This document shows, piece by piece, positions 10,656 through 21,798 of a stretch of DNA of 64,000 bases. The position numbers and the translations under genes were made by a program. Position 1 is the first letter of the stretch. Each line of letters starts with the position of its first letter. The stretch lies in assembly GCF_016651105.1 (NCBI RefSeq), contig NZ_JAEKEL010000001.1, positions 1,757,501 through 1,821,500 of the forward strand, read 5' to 3'. The DNA comes from Pseudomonas sp. TH15. Its GTDB lineage: Bacteria > Pseudomonadota > Gammaproteobacteria > Pseudomonadales > Pseudomonadaceae. The notes beneath the pieces were generated by a model. It was not told the DNA's origin and ran no database searches. It worked only from the letters and a program-made list of their open reading frames with translations.

Positions 10656-12011
10656 TTAATGCTGAGCAGCCAGCTTGTGTTCCAGGTAGTGGATGTTGAC
10701 TCCGCCTTTGCAGAATTCTTCATCACGGACCAGATCGCGGTGCAGCGGGATGTTGGTCTTGATCCCGTCGACAACGATTTCGTCCAGCGCATTGCGCATG
10801 CGCGCCATGGCTTCGTCACGGGTTGCGCCGTAGGTGATCAGCTTGCCGATCAACGAATCGTAGTTCGGCGGAACAGCATAGCCACTGTACAGGTGCGAAT
10901 CGACGCGAACGCCGTTGCCGCCTGGAGCGTGGAAATGCTTGACCGTGCCTGGGCTTGGCATGAAGGTTTTCGGGTCTTCGGCGTTGATCCGGCATTCCAG
11001 CGCGTGACCGCGGATGACGACGTCATCCTGGGTGAACGACAGCTTGTTGCCAGCGGCGATGCTGAGCATCTCCTTGACGATGTCGATGCCGGTAACCATT
11101 TCCGAAACCGGGTGCTCAACCTGAACGCGGGTGTTCATTTCGATGAAATAGAACGCGCCGTTCTCGTACAGGAACTCGAAAGTGCCCGCGCCACGGTAGT
11201 TGATGTCGATGCATGCCTTGACGCAGCGTGCGAGGACTTCAGCCCGTGCCTTCTCGTCGATGCCCGGTGCTGGCGCTTCTTCGAGAACCTTCTGGTGACG
11301 ACGTTGCAGCGAGCAATCGCGGTCGCCCAGATGGATGGCGTGGCCCTGGCCGTCGGAAAGAACCTGGACTTCCACGTGACGTGGGTTGGTCAGGAATTTT
11401 TCCAGATAGACCATCGGGTTGCCGAACGCCGCGCCTGCTTCGGTGCGGGTCAGTTTTGCGAAAGAAATCAGGTCTTCTTCTTTATGCACAACGCGCATGC
11501 CGCGACCACCACCGCCGCCAGCGGCTTTGATGATCACCGGGTAACCGACTTCGCGACCAATGCGCAGAGCGGTTTCTTCGTCTTCCGGCAGTGGACCGTC
11601 AGAGCCCGGAACGGTTGGAACACCAGCAGCGATCATGGCGTGCTTGGCCGATACCTTGTCGCCCATCAGGCGAATGGTGTCGGCTTTCGGGCCGATGAAG
11701 GCGAAGCCGGAATTCTCGACCTGTTCGGCGAAATCGGCGTTTTCCGCGAGGAAACCGTAGCCTGGGTGAATGGCGGTAGCGCCAGTCACTTCAGCAGCGG
11801 CGATAATCGCAGGGATGTGCAGGTAAGACTTTGCAGCCGATGCCGGACCGATGCAGACGGATTCGTCCGCCAGACCCAGGTGCATCAGCTCTTTGTCAGC
11901 CGTGGAATAAACGGCGACGGTCTTGATGCCCATCTCTTTGCAGGCACGCAGGATCCGCAGGGCGATCTCACCGCGGTTGGCGATCAGAACTTTTTCCAAC
12001 TTCGCAGTCAT
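10656..12011 (-). CDS. accC: Acetyl-CoA carboxylase, biotin carboxylase subunit
   Basis: A 451-residue cytosolic ATP-grasp enzyme that carboxylates the biotin on AccB with bicarbonate and ATP, the first half-reaction of fatty acid synthesis. The start [20 protein letters not shown], the glycine-rich loop [13 protein letters not shown], and [16 protein letters not shown] with the catalytic metal-binding region are intact. The ATG at 12009-12011 (MTAKLEK) matches the usual N-terminus; an in-frame ATG seven codons upstream is possible. Order accB then accC, 17 bases apart, is the conserved operon. Confidence 0.97.
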   Translation of the reverse strand: MTAKLEKVLIANRGEIALRILRACKEMGIKTVAVYSTADKELMHLGLADESVCIGPASAAKSYLHIPAIIAAAEVTGATAIHPGYGFLAENADFAEQVENSGFAFIGPKADTIRLMGDKVSAKHAMIAAGVPTVPGSDGPLPEDEETALRIGREVGYPVIIKAAGGGGGRGMRVVHKEEDLISFAKLTRTEAGAAFGNPMVYLEKFLTNPRHVEVQVLSDGQGHAIHLGDRDCSLQRRHQKVLEEAPAPGIDEKARAEVLARCVKACIDINYRGAGTFEFLYENGAFYFIEMNTRVQVEHPVSEMVTGIDIVKEMLSIAAGNKLSFTQDDVVIRGHALECRINAEDPKTFMPSPGTVKHFHAPGGNGVRVDSHLYSGYAVPPNYDSLIGKLITYGATRDEAMARMRNALDEIVVDGIKTNIPLHRDLVRDEEFCKGGVNIHYLEHKLAAQH

Positions 12012-12028
12012 CAAAGTCTCTCCGCGGT

Positions 12029-12487
12029 TCAAACGATGGTGAACAGCGGTTGGTCGTACTCAACCGGCTGGCCGTCTTCGACGAGGATGGATTCGATCAC
12101 ACCGCTGGTTTCAGCTTCGATGTGGTTCATCATCTTCATGGCTTCGACGATACACAGGGTGTCGCCTTTCTTCACGGTCTGGCCAACTTCAACGAAGGAC
12201 GGCGAGGACGGGGAAGATTTGCGATAGAAGGTGCCGACCATAGGCGAACGGGCAACGGTGCCGTTCAGAACAGGTGCGGCTGGAGCTGCAGGAGCGGCAG
12301 CAACGGGAGCTGCAGCAACTGGCGCAGGCGCCGGAGCGTGCATCGGAGCCGGAGCGTAGTACTGCTGAGCCGGGGTCTTGCTGTGACGGCTGATGCGTAC
12401 GGACTCTTCGCCTTCCTTGATCTCGAGCTCGTCGATGCCGGACTCTTCCAGCAATTCGATTAGTTTCTTAACTTTACGGATATCCAT
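12029..12487 (-). CDS. accB: Biotin carboxyl carrier protein of acetyl-CoA carboxylase
   Basis: A 152-residue carrier subunit. An N-terminal segment (1-45) is followed by an Ala/Pro-rich flexible linker (about 46-75) and a biotinyl domain whose acceptor lysine is K118 in [12 protein letters not shown]. BirA biotinylates this lysine; AccC and AccAD use it as the swinging arm. The gene lies 24 bases after aroQ and 17 before accC. Length is typical. Confidence 0.97.
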   Translation of the reverse strand: MDIRKVKKLIELLEESGIDELEIKEGEESVRISRHSKTPAQQYYAPAPMHAPAPAPVAAAPVAAAPAAPAAPVLNGTVARSPMVGTFYRKSSPSSPSFVEVGQTVKKGDTLCIVEAMKMMNHIEAETSGVIESILVEDGQPVEYDQPLFTIV

Positions 12488-12511
12488 GAATCATCAACTC
12501 CCAAGGGTCGG

Positions 12512-12967
12512 TCAGGGGCGTATAGCTTGTTGTTCAAGCTGTTCCAGGGCAGCCTCCAGGGCCAGTCGATAACCGCTGGCGCCAAGGCCGCAGATCACTC
12601 CCACCGCTACATCGGAGAAGTAAGAGTGATGGCGGAAAGGTTCGCGTTTGTGCACGTTAGACAAATGCACTTCGATGAATGGGATGCTCACCGCCAGCAG
12701 CGCGTCACGTAATGCGACACTTGTGTGCGTAAAAGCTGCTGGGTTGATCAAAATGAAGTCCACACCTTCGCCACGTGCGGCGTGGATGCGGTCGATCAAT
12801 TCATACTCGGCGTTGCTTTGCAGGTGCAGCAAATGATGACCGGCTTCACGGGCACGGCGTTCCAGGTCCTGGTTGATCTGCGCCAGTGTCGTAGCGCCAT
12901 AGGTGCCCGGCTCGCGGGTGCCGAGCAAGTTCAGGTTGGGTCCGTGCAGAACCAGTAGCGTCGCCAT
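12512..12967 (-). CDS. aroQ: Type II 3-dehydroquinate dehydratase
   Basis: A 151-residue dodecameric enzyme converting 3-dehydroquinate to 3-dehydroshikimate in the shikimate pathway. Type II signatures are present: [20 protein letters not shown] with the catalytic Tyr, [16 protein letters not shown], and [17 protein letters not shown] with the catalytic His. The ATG at 12965-12967 is preceded by a purine-rich site and gives the family N-terminus [11 protein letters not shown]. First gene of aroQ-accB-accC. Confidence 0.96.
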   Translation of the reverse strand: MATLLVLHGPNLNLLGTREPGTYGATTLAQINQDLERRAREAGHHLLHLQSNAEYELIDRIHAARGEGVDFILINPAAFTHTSVALRDALLAVSIPFIEVHLSNVHKREPFRHHSYFSDVAVGVICGLGASGYRLALEAALEQLEQQAIRP

Positions 12968-13132
12968 CTGCTGTTCCTTGTTATCTGTGTGCAATTGTCA
13001 GAACCCGGCGACTATGCCGCAAAGCCTTTGTGACTGTCCAGTTCTATGCAATAGCCAGCACGATGGCCGATGTTTGCGCGAAATATGTGACCGAGTGATT
13101 AAATCCGGTCATTTGTGGTGTCTGGACTGGCG

Positions 13133-13202
13133 CCTTCACGAGCAGGCTCGCTCCCACATTGGAATGCATACCCCTGTGGGAGCGAGCCTGCTCGCGAAAG
13201 CG
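13133..13202. repeat. Paired REP element between aroQ and the chemoreceptor
   Basis: Inverted arms GAGCAGGCTCGCTCCCACAT and GTGGGAGCGAGCCTGCTCGC are separated by about 15 bases. It occupies most of the 240-bp gap (12968-13207), the place where PAO1 carries dsbD/dipZ as I recall. The rest of the gap shows no gene. Confidence 0.86.
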
Positions 13203-13207
13203 CTCTG

Positions 13208-15154
13208 TCAGACGCGGAAGGCTTGTACGGCTGTATTCAGTTGGCCTCCCAATACCAGCAGGTTCTCGCCCTGTTCGCGCCCGCGACCGATACGAAGCAA
13301 GTTATCCCCACCCAACTGGTGAATCCGCTCACTGTGATCACGGATCTCGCTGACGGCGCCGCTTTGCTGGGCCGTGACATCGGCAATGCGCACCGCCGTG
13401 TCGGCAATGGTCTGAATCGCCCCGACGATTTTATCCAGCGCTCCATCAGCGTCTTGAGCCTGATTGGCAGTGGCTTCGGCGTGCTCGACCTGGGCGCGCA
13501 TGCCTTCCACCGATTGCCGTGCCGCGGTTTGCAGGCCGGCGATCAAGGTCTGGATCTCTGCCGTGGCGCCAGCGGTGCGTTGCGCCAGCGAACGCACTTC
13601 TTCGGCCACCACCGCAAAACCTCGACCCATTTCCCCGGCCCGGGCCGCTTCGATGGCGGCGTTCAGGGCCAGCAGGTTGGTCTGGTCGGCAATCGAACGG
13701 ATCACTGTCAGCACGCCGCCGATGGTCGCGGACTCTTCAGCGAGGTGTTCAATCATCTGCGCGTTGCTTTGTACTTCGCCCACCAGCGCATGCAGCCCGG
13801 TGAGGCTCAGGCCGATGACTTTCTGGCCATGCTCGACCGCCAATCCTGCGTTGCGACTGGCATCTGCAGCCTGGCTGGCGTCGCCGGCCACTTGTTGAAT
13901 GGTGGCTTCCAGCTCACCGAGGGAATCGCGGATCAACGCCGTGTCGCCGGCCTGATGTTCAGCGCCAGTGTGCAAGTCGTTGCTAAGCTCGGCCAATGTC
14001 CGACTGCTGCCGGCCACTTGTTCGGCATTGAGGCGAATGGTCCCCACCAAATCCACCAGATAGGCGCGCAATCGGTTGAGCGAAGCCTGGATGTCATGCA
14101 ACTCGCGGTTGGTCTTGCCCAACTGAATGTCCTGGCTGAAGTCGCCCTCGGCCCAGGTCGACAGCGCCGGCGCCAGGTTGGTCAGGGTTCGGGCCAGGCG
14201 TCGTTGCAAGGTGTCGATCAACAGCGCGATCAGCAGAATCAGGCCGATCATCAGCCCTTGCATCAATCGCACTTCGCCCTGGATCTGCCCGTGCTGGGCG
14301 CGCACCACCGGTTCCAGCCCGGCGATGGCCTGCTGCACGGCGGTGATTTTCAGGTGTGTCGCGGCGCTCAGGTCGGCGCGCTTCTGGATTTGATCGCGGG
14401 TGCGCGCAAGCTCAGCCGGGTAGCGCGTGAGCAGGCTGTTGAGTTCGCGCTTGAGGCCGACCCCGGCATCTTCGGTCGCGGCTTTTTCGGTGTTTTCCAG
14501 GCCCATCATCGAGGCGAAATCGTCGGTGCTCGACTCCGTGCTGGCGGCCACGCCGAGCAGCGGCAAGGCATCCAGTTGCGTCGCTTGGGCGCGGATGCTG
14601 GCGACTTCTCGCTCGACATCGGCAGCCAGTTCGCTGCGACCGCTGCTGACCAGTTTGTCCCGGGCCAGGGACAGTTTGCCCAAGTGCTGGGAGGCGGCGA
14701 GCAGCGGCGTCAGATAGGTTGCATTGGTGCTGGCGTATTGGCTGAGCTGGTCGAGGCTGGCGCCCAACTCCCGTTCGGCCTGGAGCAACAGCGCCTGCGG
14801 ATCCCCCGCGAGTTTGCCGGCGGCCAGCAGGTCGGACTTGCTGAATTCTTCGAGGCTGGACAGGCTCGGGCGCAACGTGTCGGCCAATGCCGGGGGCAGT
14901 TCGGTGAGTTCTTTTTGTAAGCCGTCGATGGCCTGGCTGGCACTGCTCAGGCGCAGGGCATCGCCGCTGGACAGATAATCCTCGACGTTACGCGCCACTT
15001 CATTTTGAAATTGCTGGGACAGTCCCAGGTAGCGCTCCATCAACAGATAGGGCCGCTCCAGGGCTTTTTGCGACCACCATAGCGTGGCACCGAGGGCGAC
15101 GCACACGGCGACCAGCAGGAGGGTATTGAGGTTGGTCAGCAGCTTCAGGCGCAT
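13208..15154 (-). CDS. Methyl-accepting chemotaxis protein (CtpL-like)
   Basis: A 648-residue chemoreceptor. An N-terminal signal-anchor helix (about 8-28) precedes a long periplasmic helical sensor region (about 40-350), a second transmembrane helix ([20 protein letters not shown]), a HAMP-like linker and the cytoplasmic signalling domain. The conserved hairpin tip is intact ([20 protein letters not shown] then [20 protein letters not shown]). It signals through CheA/CheW. By position next to gcbA it corresponds to ctpL of P. aeruginosa, linked to phosphate and chloroaniline sensing, but the sensor region is too variable to assign a ligand here. Terminal FRV ends the protein without a pentapeptide tether. 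Confidence 0.9.
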   Translation of the reverse strand: MRLKLLTNLNTLLLVAVCVALGATLWWSQKALERPYLLMERYLGLSQQFQNEVARNVEDYLSSGDALRLSSASQAIDGLQKELTELPPALADTLRPSLSSLEEFSKSDLLAAGKLAGDPQALLLQAERELGASLDQLSQYASTNATYLTPLLAASQHLGKLSLARDKLVSSGRSELAADVEREVASIRAQATQLDALPLLGVAASTESSTDDFASMMGLENTEKAATEDAGVGLKRELNSLLTRYPAELARTRDQIQKRADLSAATHLKITAVQQAIAGLEPVVRAQHGQIQGEVRLMQGLMIGLILLIALLIDTLQRRLARTLTNLAPALSTWAEGDFSQDIQLGKTNRELHDIQASLNRLRAYLVDLVGTIRLNAEQVAGSSRTLAELSNDLHTGAEHQAGDTALIRDSLGELEATIQQVAGDASQAADASRNAGLAVEHGQKVIGLSLTGLHALVGEVQSNAQMIEHLAEESATIGGVLTVIRSIADQTNLLALNAAIEAARAGEMGRGFAVVAEEVRSLAQRTAGATAEIQTLIAGLQTAARQSVEGMRAQVEHAEATANQAQDADGALDKIVGAIQTIADTAVRIADVTAQQSGAVSEIRDHSERIHQLGGDNLLRIGRGREQGENLLVLGGQLNTAVQAFRV

Positions 15155-15206
15155 AACGGGTCTACCAACGGCAGAATGGTAAGCGCCTGAATTTATTGCG
15201 TTTGTA

Positions 15207-16877
15207 TTACAGCGTTATGACCGAATCGGTGGATTCCGATGAAAAAGTGGCACTTTGCTTTGACTCCCGCGCTGCTTGCACGCGATTGCGTCCGGCGTCC
15301 TTGGCGCGGTACAGCGCCTCGTCCGCCTGGCTGGCCATCATCAGGCTGTCGGAATCTTCGCGCAGCTCGACCACGCCAGCGCTGAACGTGCACCAAAGGT
15401 CTTGCGGCTGGGCCGGATAGTGAATCTCGGCAAAGCGCTGACGGATTTCGTCGAGCACCTTGTGCGCTGATTCGACATCAGTGTCCGGCATGACAATCGC
15501 GAACTCTTCGCCGCCGTAACGGCCAATGAAATCGGTCTTGCGAAGTCGCTGCTTGAGGAACAGCGCCAGGCTCTTGATCACCCGGTCGCCCATGGGGTGG
15601 CCGTGGCTGTCGTTGACCCGTTTGAAGTGGTCGATGTCGAGCATCGCAAAGCTCAGCGGCTTGCTCTCGCGGCGGGCGCGGAACGAGCAGTCTTCGAGCA
15701 ATTGCAGAATGTGGGTGTGGTTGTACAAACCGGTGAGGCTGTCGCGGACCATCCGCGCTTTCAGGTTGCGTGCCCGGGCCGCGCGGTTGCGCACGGTGGT
15801 GATCAGGTGCCGCGGCTTGATCGGTTTGGTCAGAAAGTCGTCGCCACCCTCGCTCATGGCGTCGAGTTGCTTGTCCAGGTCGTCTTCGGCCGACAGGTAA
15901 ATGATCGGCACGCTGACGTAACGGTCGTTATGGCGGATCACTTTGGCCAGTTCGGTACCGGTGCAGGCCGGCATGTACATGTCGAGGATGATCAGGTCGG
16001 GCTGGAAGTCCGCCAGTTCAGCCATGGCCTGGATCGGCTCGATCAGCGTGCGCGTGACAATGCCGGCGCTGTTGAGCAGACGCTCGGTGTGCAAGGCCTG
16101 GGCGCGGGAGTCGTCGATGATCAGCACTTTATACGGTTCGTACTGGGCAACGCAGGTCAGGACTTCGATCTTCTCCAGCAGGCTCGAGGCTTCGAGGGTG
16201 CCGGTGAGGAATTCCTGGCCACCGGCGCGCACGGCGGCGAGGCGGGTAGGGGTGTCGGTTTCGTGCAGGCTGAAGAACAGCAGCGGCAACGGTTCATCGA
16301 GACCAACCTGGGCTTCGGCGGCCAGTTTCAAGCCGATGCCCGGGCCGCTGAAGTCCACGTCCATGACAATCGCCGCCGGCAGTCGCTCGACCATCGAGGA
16401 GCGAAACGCCGACACACTGTCCAGCGACTGGGCGCTGAGCCCGAAGAATTCCAGTTGCTTGGCCAAGCGTTCGGCACGATCGTGATCTTGCAGCATCACG
16501 TAGATTGGCTTGCGCAGTGGCGGCAGGAAGGTTTGGTCCAGTTGGTCGCCGTGACGCAGGCCGGTGCGGGACAGGCGCTGCATCAAACGGTTGAGGTCAG
16601 TGATCAGGCCGCTGCTCAGGCGTCCGCGATTAGCATCGACCGCCTCCAGCGACTGGCCGATGTGGCGCGCCAATTGCGAGTGTTCCGGTTGTTCAAAGCG
16701 TTCGGCAAAGCGCAGCAGGCGCAGGTTGGCCTCGCTCAGCTCGGACAAATCGGTAGTGGACCACTCGCTGCGTTGCAGGCGCTGCCATATCTCAAGAATT
16801 TGACGTGCCTGATGAATTACCCGCTGGGCAAAGTGGTGCTTGAGGCGCTCACGGCTGGGGTCTTCTGGCTCGGTCAT
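15207..16877 (-). CDS. gcbA: REC-REC-GGDEF diguanylate cyclase (GcbA-like)
   Basis: A 556-residue cytosolic diguanylate cyclase. An N-terminal helical region (about 1-120) is followed by a first receiver-like domain (about 125-245), a second canonical receiver ([23 protein letters not shown] with the acceptor Asp, and TKPIKPR), and a C-terminal GGDEF domain. The active-site loop is GGEEF at residues 455-459. An RxxD inhibitory site (R446-K-T-D449) precedes it, so product feedback is expected. Architecture and neighbours match GcbA of P. fluorescens and PA4843 of P. aeruginosa, which raise c-di-GMP to promote initial attachment and reduce flagellar motility. The first receiver has lost part of the acidic pocket. 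Orthology is inferred. Confidence 0.93.
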   Translation of the reverse strand: MTEPEDPSRERLKHHFAQRVIHQARQILEIWQRLQRSEWSTTDLSELSEANLRLLRFAERFEQPEHSQLARHIGQSLEAVDANRGRLSSGLITDLNRLMQRLSRTGLRHGDQLDQTFLPPLRKPIYVMLQDHDRAERLAKQLEFFGLSAQSLDSVSAFRSSMVERLPAAIVMDVDFSGPGIGLKLAAEAQVGLDEPLPLLFFSLHETDTPTRLAAVRAGGQEFLTGTLEASSLLEKIEVLTCVAQYEPYKVLIIDDSRAQALHTERLLNSAGIVTRTLIEPIQAMAELADFQPDLIILDMYMPACTGTELAKVIRHNDRYVSVPIIYLSAEDDLDKQLDAMSEGGDDFLTKPIKPRHLITTVRNRAARARNLKARMVRDSLTGLYNHTHILQLLEDCSFRARRESKPLSFAMLDIDHFKRVNDSHGHPMGDRVIKSLALFLKQRLRKTDFIGRYGGEEFAIVMPDTDVESAHKVLDEIRQRFAEIHYPAQPQDLWCTFSAGVVELREDSDSLMMASQADEALYRAKDAGRNRVQAARESKQSATFSSESTDSVITL

Positions 16878-17166
16878 ATCCTGACTACTAGTTAGGGTGC
16901 ATGCTGAGATCGACTGGTGGCTCTATGCTAGCACCTCTTTTCAGTCACATCAGTGTCGTATGTCAATAATCTGCAAAGCGACATCATTCAGTTTCTGACC
17001 GACTGGTCGCATAGGCTCGAAGGCTATGCTTCATTTATAGTGTCGCCTCGACCGATGCGATTGCATGGCTCGTTGTTTCGCGCAGATTAATGCGCGGCAA
17101 ATTGAGGCACGATGGCGTAGGGTTGTGGTCGAACCGATGAACTCAAGTGATTGAAAGGATATCGCC
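16878..17166. other. Divergent intergenic region between gcbA and the DUF2333 gene
   Basis: This 289-bp stretch contains no gene. It must carry the promoters of two divergently transcribed genes and is more AT-rich than its surroundings. A small inverted repeat GCATAG/CTATGC (17009-17014 and 17024-17029) is visible, but I see no clear regulator box. Confidence 0.5.
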
Positions 17167-18234
17167 ATGCTGGACTGGAAGAACCGCGCGGGCAGCGCAC
17201 CCGAACGTGCCGCTGAACCGAAATCGGCCACCCGCAGTTATTTCGGCGGCCTGCTGTTCAGCCGGGCGCTGGCCACTTTGATCGGTCTGTACCTGTTGGT
17301 GACCATCGGCCTGGGCTGGTACTGGAGTGAAGAGCCTGACTTGTTCCCGGTTCAGCAAAACGCCCAGGTCGCTGCCGAGAAAGAAGGCAAGCAGATGGTC
17401 GTCGGCTACACCATGGTGGAAACCCTCAAGACCGTCGCCGGCACCTTGCTGAACAAGCCGGGCGGCTACATTTCCAACGACCGCTTCCCGCCGGGCCTGT
17501 GGATGGACAACATGCCGAGTTGGGAATATGGCGTGCTGGTCCAGGTCCGCGACATGACCCGCGCCCTGCGTAAAGACTTTGCGCGCTCGCAGTCACAATC
17601 GGCCGAAGACTCGGATTTGGCCAAGGCCGAGCCGCGTTTCAACTTCGATAACAAGAGCTGGGTCCTGCCATCCAGCGAATCGGAGTACCAGGAAGGCATC
17701 AATTCCCTGAGCCGTTACCAGGCTCGCCTGTCTGATCCGGCGCAGAAGAATGCGTTGTTCTATGCCCGCGCCGACAACCTGAACAACTGGCTGGGCGATG
17801 TCGGCACCCGTCTGGGTTCGTTGTCGCAACGCCTGTCGGCCAGCGTTGGCCGGGTCAAGCTCAACACCTCGCTGAAAACCGAAGTGGTGATGCCGGGCCA
17901 GGTGCCGCAGGTTGACGAAGAAATCGTCGAAACTCCGTGGATGCAGATCGACAACGTATTCTACGAAGCCCGCGGTCAGGCCTGGGCGTTGTCCCATCTG
18001 CTGCGCGCCGTCGAAGTCGACTTCGCCGATGTGCTGGCCAAGAAAAACGCCACCGTCAGCGTGCGCCAGATCATTCGTGAGCTGGAAGCTTCGCAAGCAC
18101 CGGTCTGGAGCCCGATGATCCTCAATGGCAGCGGCTTCGGGATTTTGGCCAACCACTCGCTGGTCATGGCTAACTACATCTCCCGGGCCAACGCTGCAGT
18201 GATCGATCTGCGTCAACTGCTCAATCAGGGCTGA
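17167..18234 (+). CDS. DUF2333 family membrane protein
   Basis: A 355-residue protein of unknown function conserved in pseudomonads. One transmembrane helix near the N-terminus (about 36-58, GLYLLVTIGLGWYW) anchors a large soluble domain, probably periplasmic, that fills the remainder. No catalytic motif is evident. The stop lies three bases before the Nudix gene start, so the two are almost certainly cotranscribed. The pair occupies the same place between gcbA and the SUI1-like gene in P. aeruginosa as I remember it. Confidence 0.85.
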   Translation: MLDWKNRAGSAPERAAEPKSATRSYFGGLLFSRALATLIGLYLLVTIGLGWYWSEEPDLFPVQQNAQVAAEKEGKQMVVGYTMVETLKTVAGTLLNKPGGYISNDRFPPGLWMDNMPSWEYGVLVQVRDMTRALRKDFARSQSQSAEDSDLAKAEPRFNFDNKSWVLPSSESEYQEGINSLSRYQARLSDPAQKNALFYARADNLNNWLGDVGTRLGSLSQRLSASVGRVKLNTSLKTEVVMPGQVPQVDEEIVETPWMQIDNVFYEARGQAWALSHLLRAVEVDFADVLAKKNATVSVRQIIRELEASQAPVWSPMILNGSGFGILANHSLVMANYISRANAAVIDLRQLLNQG

Positions 18235-18237
18235 GTC

Positions 18238-18795
18238 ATGGTCGATAGCGCCAAAGAGGCCGCCCACCGCGCGGCCTCGGATGCCGAACGCATCGCCTGG
18301 GTCGACGAGCAGGACAACCTGCTCGGCGCCCTGGTCCGCAGCGACCTGCGTGAGCGCGGGCTGATCGGGCGCGGCACCTACATCATGTTGTTCAACTCGG
18401 CCGGTGAGCTCTGCGTGCACCGCCGCACCCTCAGCAAAGCCATTTATCCCGGTTATTGGGACGTGGCGGCGGGGGGCATGGTGCAGGCTGATGAGAGTTA
18501 CGCCGAGTCGGCCGCCCGTGAGCTGGAAGAAGAATTGGGCGTGAGTGGTGTGGAACTGAGCGCTCATGATCACTTTTTCTTCGAGGACACCGGCAACCGG
18601 CTGTGGTGTTCGGCGTTTTCGGCCGTGTGGGACGGTCCGTTGATCCTGCAGCCGGAAGAAGTGCTTGAAGCGCGCTTTATTCCGATTGATCAGGTGATGC
18701 AGGAAATCACCCAAAAGCCTTACTGCCCGGACTCTTTGGCCGCGTTGAAGCGTTATCTGAAGGCTCAGCAAACCGACGTCGCAAAGAAGGCATAA
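18238..18795 (+). CDS. Nudix hydrolase (YfcD-like)
   Basis: A 185-residue Nudix enzyme with a complete box G-x5-E-x7-REUxEExGU (GMVQADESYAESAARELEEE followed by LGV, near residues 80-103). Residues 1-40 resemble the N-terminal region of YfcD/IPP-isomerase-like Nudix proteins. It hydrolyses a nucleoside diphosphate linked to another moiety; the substrate cannot be told from sequence. The ATG follows the DUF2333 stop directly, indicating an operon and probable translational coupling. Confidence 0.9.
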   Translation: MVDSAKEAAHRAASDAERIAWVDEQDNLLGALVRSDLRERGLIGRGTYIMLFNSAGELCVHRRTLSKAIYPGYWDVAAGGMVQADESYAESAARELEEELGVSGVELSAHDHFFFEDTGNRLWCSAFSAVWDGPLILQPEEVLEARFIPIDQVMQEITQKPYCPDSLAALKRYLKAQQTDVAKKA

Positions 18796-18853
18796 ATTGG
18801 CGCCGATTGGCTCTTAGCAAGTCGGCTTTTTGCCGTTACACTGCGCGACCTTT

Positions 18854-18957
18854 TGTAGGAGCGAAGCTTGCTCGCGAAGGATGCATGGACGACTCGTTCT
18901 GTCTGATGCCGCGCGTTATCGTTGACGTCCTTTCGCGAGCAAGCTTCGCTCCTACAG
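18854..18957. repeat. Paired REP element (GTAGGAGCGAAGCTTGCTCG variant)
   Basis: Inverted arms TGTAGGAGCGAAGCTTGCTC and its complement enclose about 55 bases downstream of the Nudix gene. Confidence 0.86.
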
Positions 18958-19062
18958 GTCTGTACTGTTTCAGTAGCGCTGCCCCTGCCTGAGTGGGGCT
19001 TCGCGGTCGATAGCCTTGCCTAAGTGCTGCGACCAGTCTTTGTCCTCCCAAGAGGATTGCCG

Positions 19063-19434
19063 GTGGCCAAAAAAGCCGCATCCTTCGCCGCCCTTGGTGG
19101 CCTGGTATTTTCCACCGACGCAGGTCGTCATTGCCCGGATTGCAGCAAACCGGTGGATGCCTGTATCTGCAAACAAACCGTGATCCCTGCCGGCGACGGC
19201 ATTGCTCGCGTGCGTCGCGAAAGCAAGGGCCGTGGCGGCAAGACGGTGACCACCATCACCGGCGTGCCGCTGGCCCTTGATGCGCTCACGGCCCTGGCCA
19301 CCACGTTGAAGAAACGTTGCGGCACCGGCGGGGCGTTGAAAGACGGAATCATTGAAATCCAGGGCGATCATGTCGAGCTACTCTTGGCCGAGCTGATCAA
19401 ACTTGGTTTCAAGGCGAAGAAGTCCGGCGGCTAG
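19063..19434 (+). CDS. yciH: SUI1/YciH family translation factor
   Basis: A 123-residue homologue of eukaryotic eIF1 (SUI1). A short N-terminal Cys-rich segment (CPDCSKPVDACIC) could bind metal. The SUI1 domain follows, with the RRESKGRGGKTVTTITGVP core and a C-terminal GGALKDGIIEIQGDH. In E. coli YciH acts on initiation fidelity and represses translation in stress; the role in Pseudomonas is less clear. I chose the GTG at 19063 because AAGAGGA lies 8-13 bases upstream and it gives the conserved VAKKAASFAALGG N-terminus; the frame stays open to 19024. Confidence 0.88.
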   Translation: MAKKAASFAALGGLVFSTDAGRHCPDCSKPVDACICKQTVIPAGDGIARVRRESKGRGGKTVTTITGVPLALDALTALATTLKKRCGTGGALKDGIIEIQGDHVELLLAELIKLGFKAKKSGG

Positions 19435-19435
19435 C

Positions 19436-19519
19436 AGCCTCTGTGAAAACCACCCTCGGCTTGATCCAGTCCTGATTTCATTCTGGCCTGGCGTCGCCAA
19501 CATGGTTTTCACAGAGCCT
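19436..19519. repeat. 84-bp element bounded by 17-bp inverted repeats
   Basis: AGCCTCTGTGAAAACCA (19436-19452) and TGGTTTTCACAGAGCCT (19503-19519) are inverted copies with a single mismatch, enclosing 50 bases. The element begins two bases after the yciH stop codon. It could be a terminator-like hairpin or a small non-autonomous transposable element; no obvious target duplication is visible. Confidence 0.6.
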
Positions 19520-19652
19520 GTTCTGACCGGTTTCTAAACTCACTGCGGTCAGCGAGGTCTATCCCCTCGTTGACGAACCGTCATTTTCATTCTTTAGACT
19601 GCGCCGGCCTGAACCCAGGCGACGCTCTATGACTTCTTTATAGGGGACTTCA

Positions 19653-21566
19653 ATGTCCGTAAGACGCACACGCAAAGACGATGGCAGCCAATGGACAGTT
19701 GCGGACAGCCGCAGTGTTTACGGGATTCGCCATTGGGGGGCCGGATATTTCGCGATCAATGACGCCGGTCGCGTCGAAGTTCGTCCGAACGGTCCGACCA
19801 GTTCGCCTATCGACCTGTTCGAGCAAGTCGACCAACTGCGCAAAAGCGGTTTGTCCTTGCCATTGCTGGTGCGGTTCCCCGATATCCTGCAAGACCGCGT
19901 GCGTCAGTTGACCGGCGCCTTCGATGCCAACATTGAACGCCTGGAATACCAGAGCAAGTACACCGCGCTGTACCCGATCAAGGTTAACCAGCAAGAAGCG
20001 GTGATCGAGAACATCATCGCCACCCAGGACGTGTCCATCGGCCTGGAAGCCGGCTCCAAGCCTGAGCTGCTCGCCGTTTTGGCCCTGGCACCGAAGGGCG
20101 GCACCATCGTCTGCAACGGTTACAAGGACCGCGAGTTCATCCGTCTGGCGCTGATGGGCCAGAAGCTCGGTCACAACGTGTTCATCGTGATCGAGAAAGA
20201 ATCCGAAGTTGGCCTGGTGATCGAAGAAGCGGCCTCGCTGAAGGTCAAGCCACAAGTCGGCCTGCGCGTGCGTCTGTCGTCCCTGGCCTCAAGCAAGTGG
20301 GCTGACACCGGTGGCGAAAAATCCAAGTTCGGTCTGTCGGCGGCGCAACTGCTGTCGGTGGTCGAGCGTTTCCGCGCAGCGGGCCTGGATCAAGGCATTC
20401 GCCTGTTGCACTTCCACATGGGTTCGCAGATCGCCAACCTGGCGGACTACCAGCATGGCTTCAAGGAAGCGATTCGTTACTACGGCGAACTGCGCAACCT
20501 CGGCCTGCCGGTGGATCACATCGACGTCGGCGGCGGTTTGGGCGTGGACTACGACGGTACGCACTCGCGTAACGCCAGTTCGATCAACTACGACATGGAC
20601 GATTACGCCGGTGTCGTGGTCGGGATGCTCAAGGAATTCTGCGACGCGCAGAACCTGCCGCACCCGAACATCTTCTCCGAGAGCGGCCGCTCCCTGACCG
20701 CTCACCACGCGATGCTCGTGGTGCAGGTGACCGACGTCGAAAAGCATAACGACGACGTGCCGCAGATCGACAACAAGGAAGAACTGCCGGAAACCGTGCA
20801 GTGGCTGGTTGACCTGCTGGGCCCGACCGACATAGAGATGGTCACCGAGACCTACTGGCGCGCCACGCACTACATGAGCGACATCGCTAGCCAATACGCC
20901 GATGGCAAGCTGACCCTGGCAGAAAAAGCCCTGGCCGAGCAATGCTACTTCGCCGTCTGCCGTCGCCTGCACAACTCGTTGAAAGCCCGTCAGCGTTCCC
21001 ACCGCCAGGTGCTCGACGAACTCAACGACAAGCTCGCCGACAAGTACATCTGCAACTTCTCGGTGTTCCAGAGCCTGCCGGACACTTGGGCCATCGGCCA
21101 GGTACTGCCGATCCTGCCGCTGCACCGTCTCGACGAAGAGCCGATGCGCCGTGCGGTGCTGCAAGACCTGACCTGCGACTCCGACGGCAAGATCAAGCAA
21201 TACGTCGACGAGCAGAGCATCGAAACCAGTCTGCCGGTACACGGGTTGAATGACGGTGAAGACTACCTGCTGGGGATCTTCCTGGTCGGCGCTTACCAGG
21301 AAATTCTCGGCGACATGCACAACCTGTTCGGTGACACCGATTCGGTGAACATCTACCAGAACGCCGACGGCACCGTGTACCACGCCGGTATCGAAACCCA
21401 CGACACCATCGAAGACATGCTGCGCTACGTGCACTTGTCGCCGGAAGAACTGATGACCCACTACCGCGACAAGTGCGCGAGTGCGCGCATCACTGCCGCC
21501 GAGCGTACCCAGTTCCTCGACGCGTTGCGCCTGGGTCTGACCCGTTCGTCTTACCTGTCTTCTTGA
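19653..21566 (+). CDS. speA: Biosynthetic arginine decarboxylase
   Basis: A 637-residue PLP-dependent enzyme (group IV decarboxylase, alanine-racemase-like barrel) converting arginine to agmatine for putrescine and polyamine synthesis. The PLP lysine is K110 in [17 protein letters not shown]. The barrel continues with [28 protein letters not shown] and [10 protein letters not shown] motifs, and the C-terminal beta domain ends [11 protein letters not shown] purine-rich site precedes the ATG. Length is close to the E. coli enzyme (658). Standing downstream of the SUI1-like gene matches the PAO1 order. Confidence 0.96.
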   Translation: MSVRRTRKDDGSQWTVADSRSVYGIRHWGAGYFAINDAGRVEVRPNGPTSSPIDLFEQVDQLRKSGLSLPLLVRFPDILQDRVRQLTGAFDANIERLEYQSKYTALYPIKVNQQEAVIENIIATQDVSIGLEAGSKPELLAVLALAPKGGTIVCNGYKDREFIRLALMGQKLGHNVFIVIEKESEVGLVIEEAASLKVKPQVGLRVRLSSLASSKWADTGGEKSKFGLSAAQLLSVVERFRAAGLDQGIRLLHFHMGSQIANLADYQHGFKEAIRYYGELRNLGLPVDHIDVGGGLGVDYDGTHSRNASSINYDMDDYAGVVVGMLKEFCDAQNLPHPNIFSESGRSLTAHHAMLVVQVTDVEKHNDDVPQIDNKEELPETVQWLVDLLGPTDIEMVTETYWRATHYMSDIASQYADGKLTLAEKALAEQCYFAVCRRLHNSLKARQRSHRQVLDELNDKLADKYICNFSVFQSLPDTWAIGQVLPILPLHRLDEEPMRRAVLQDLTCDSDGKIKQYVDEQSIETSLPVHGLNDGEDYLLGIFLVGAYQEILGDMHNLFGDTDSVNIYQNADGTVYHAGIETHDTIEDMLRYVHLSPEELMTHYRDKCASARITAAERTQFLDALRLGLTRSSYLSS

Positions 21567-21798
21567 GAACAGGTGTGATCTCGCCGGGTTGTCTGAAATT
21601 TCTCCGCAAGCTGTGGGAAATTCGGATAACTCGGTGGGACATCTCTTAAATTCCCCGCAAAATCCTTGGCTATCACAGTCAGCAAACTCATATGGTCTTC
21701 TTTTCTCGTAGGTCATTTCCTAAGTTGTACTTCGGCACTCTACTCGGCCATGTCTCTCAGCGAGAATCCCCGGCCGCCCCTCCTGTAGAGAATCGCCG

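Noticed and set aside
17593..18771. Antisense frame over the DUF2333 and Nudix genes
   Set aside because: A shadow of two well-supported genes; composition is unlike a real protein.
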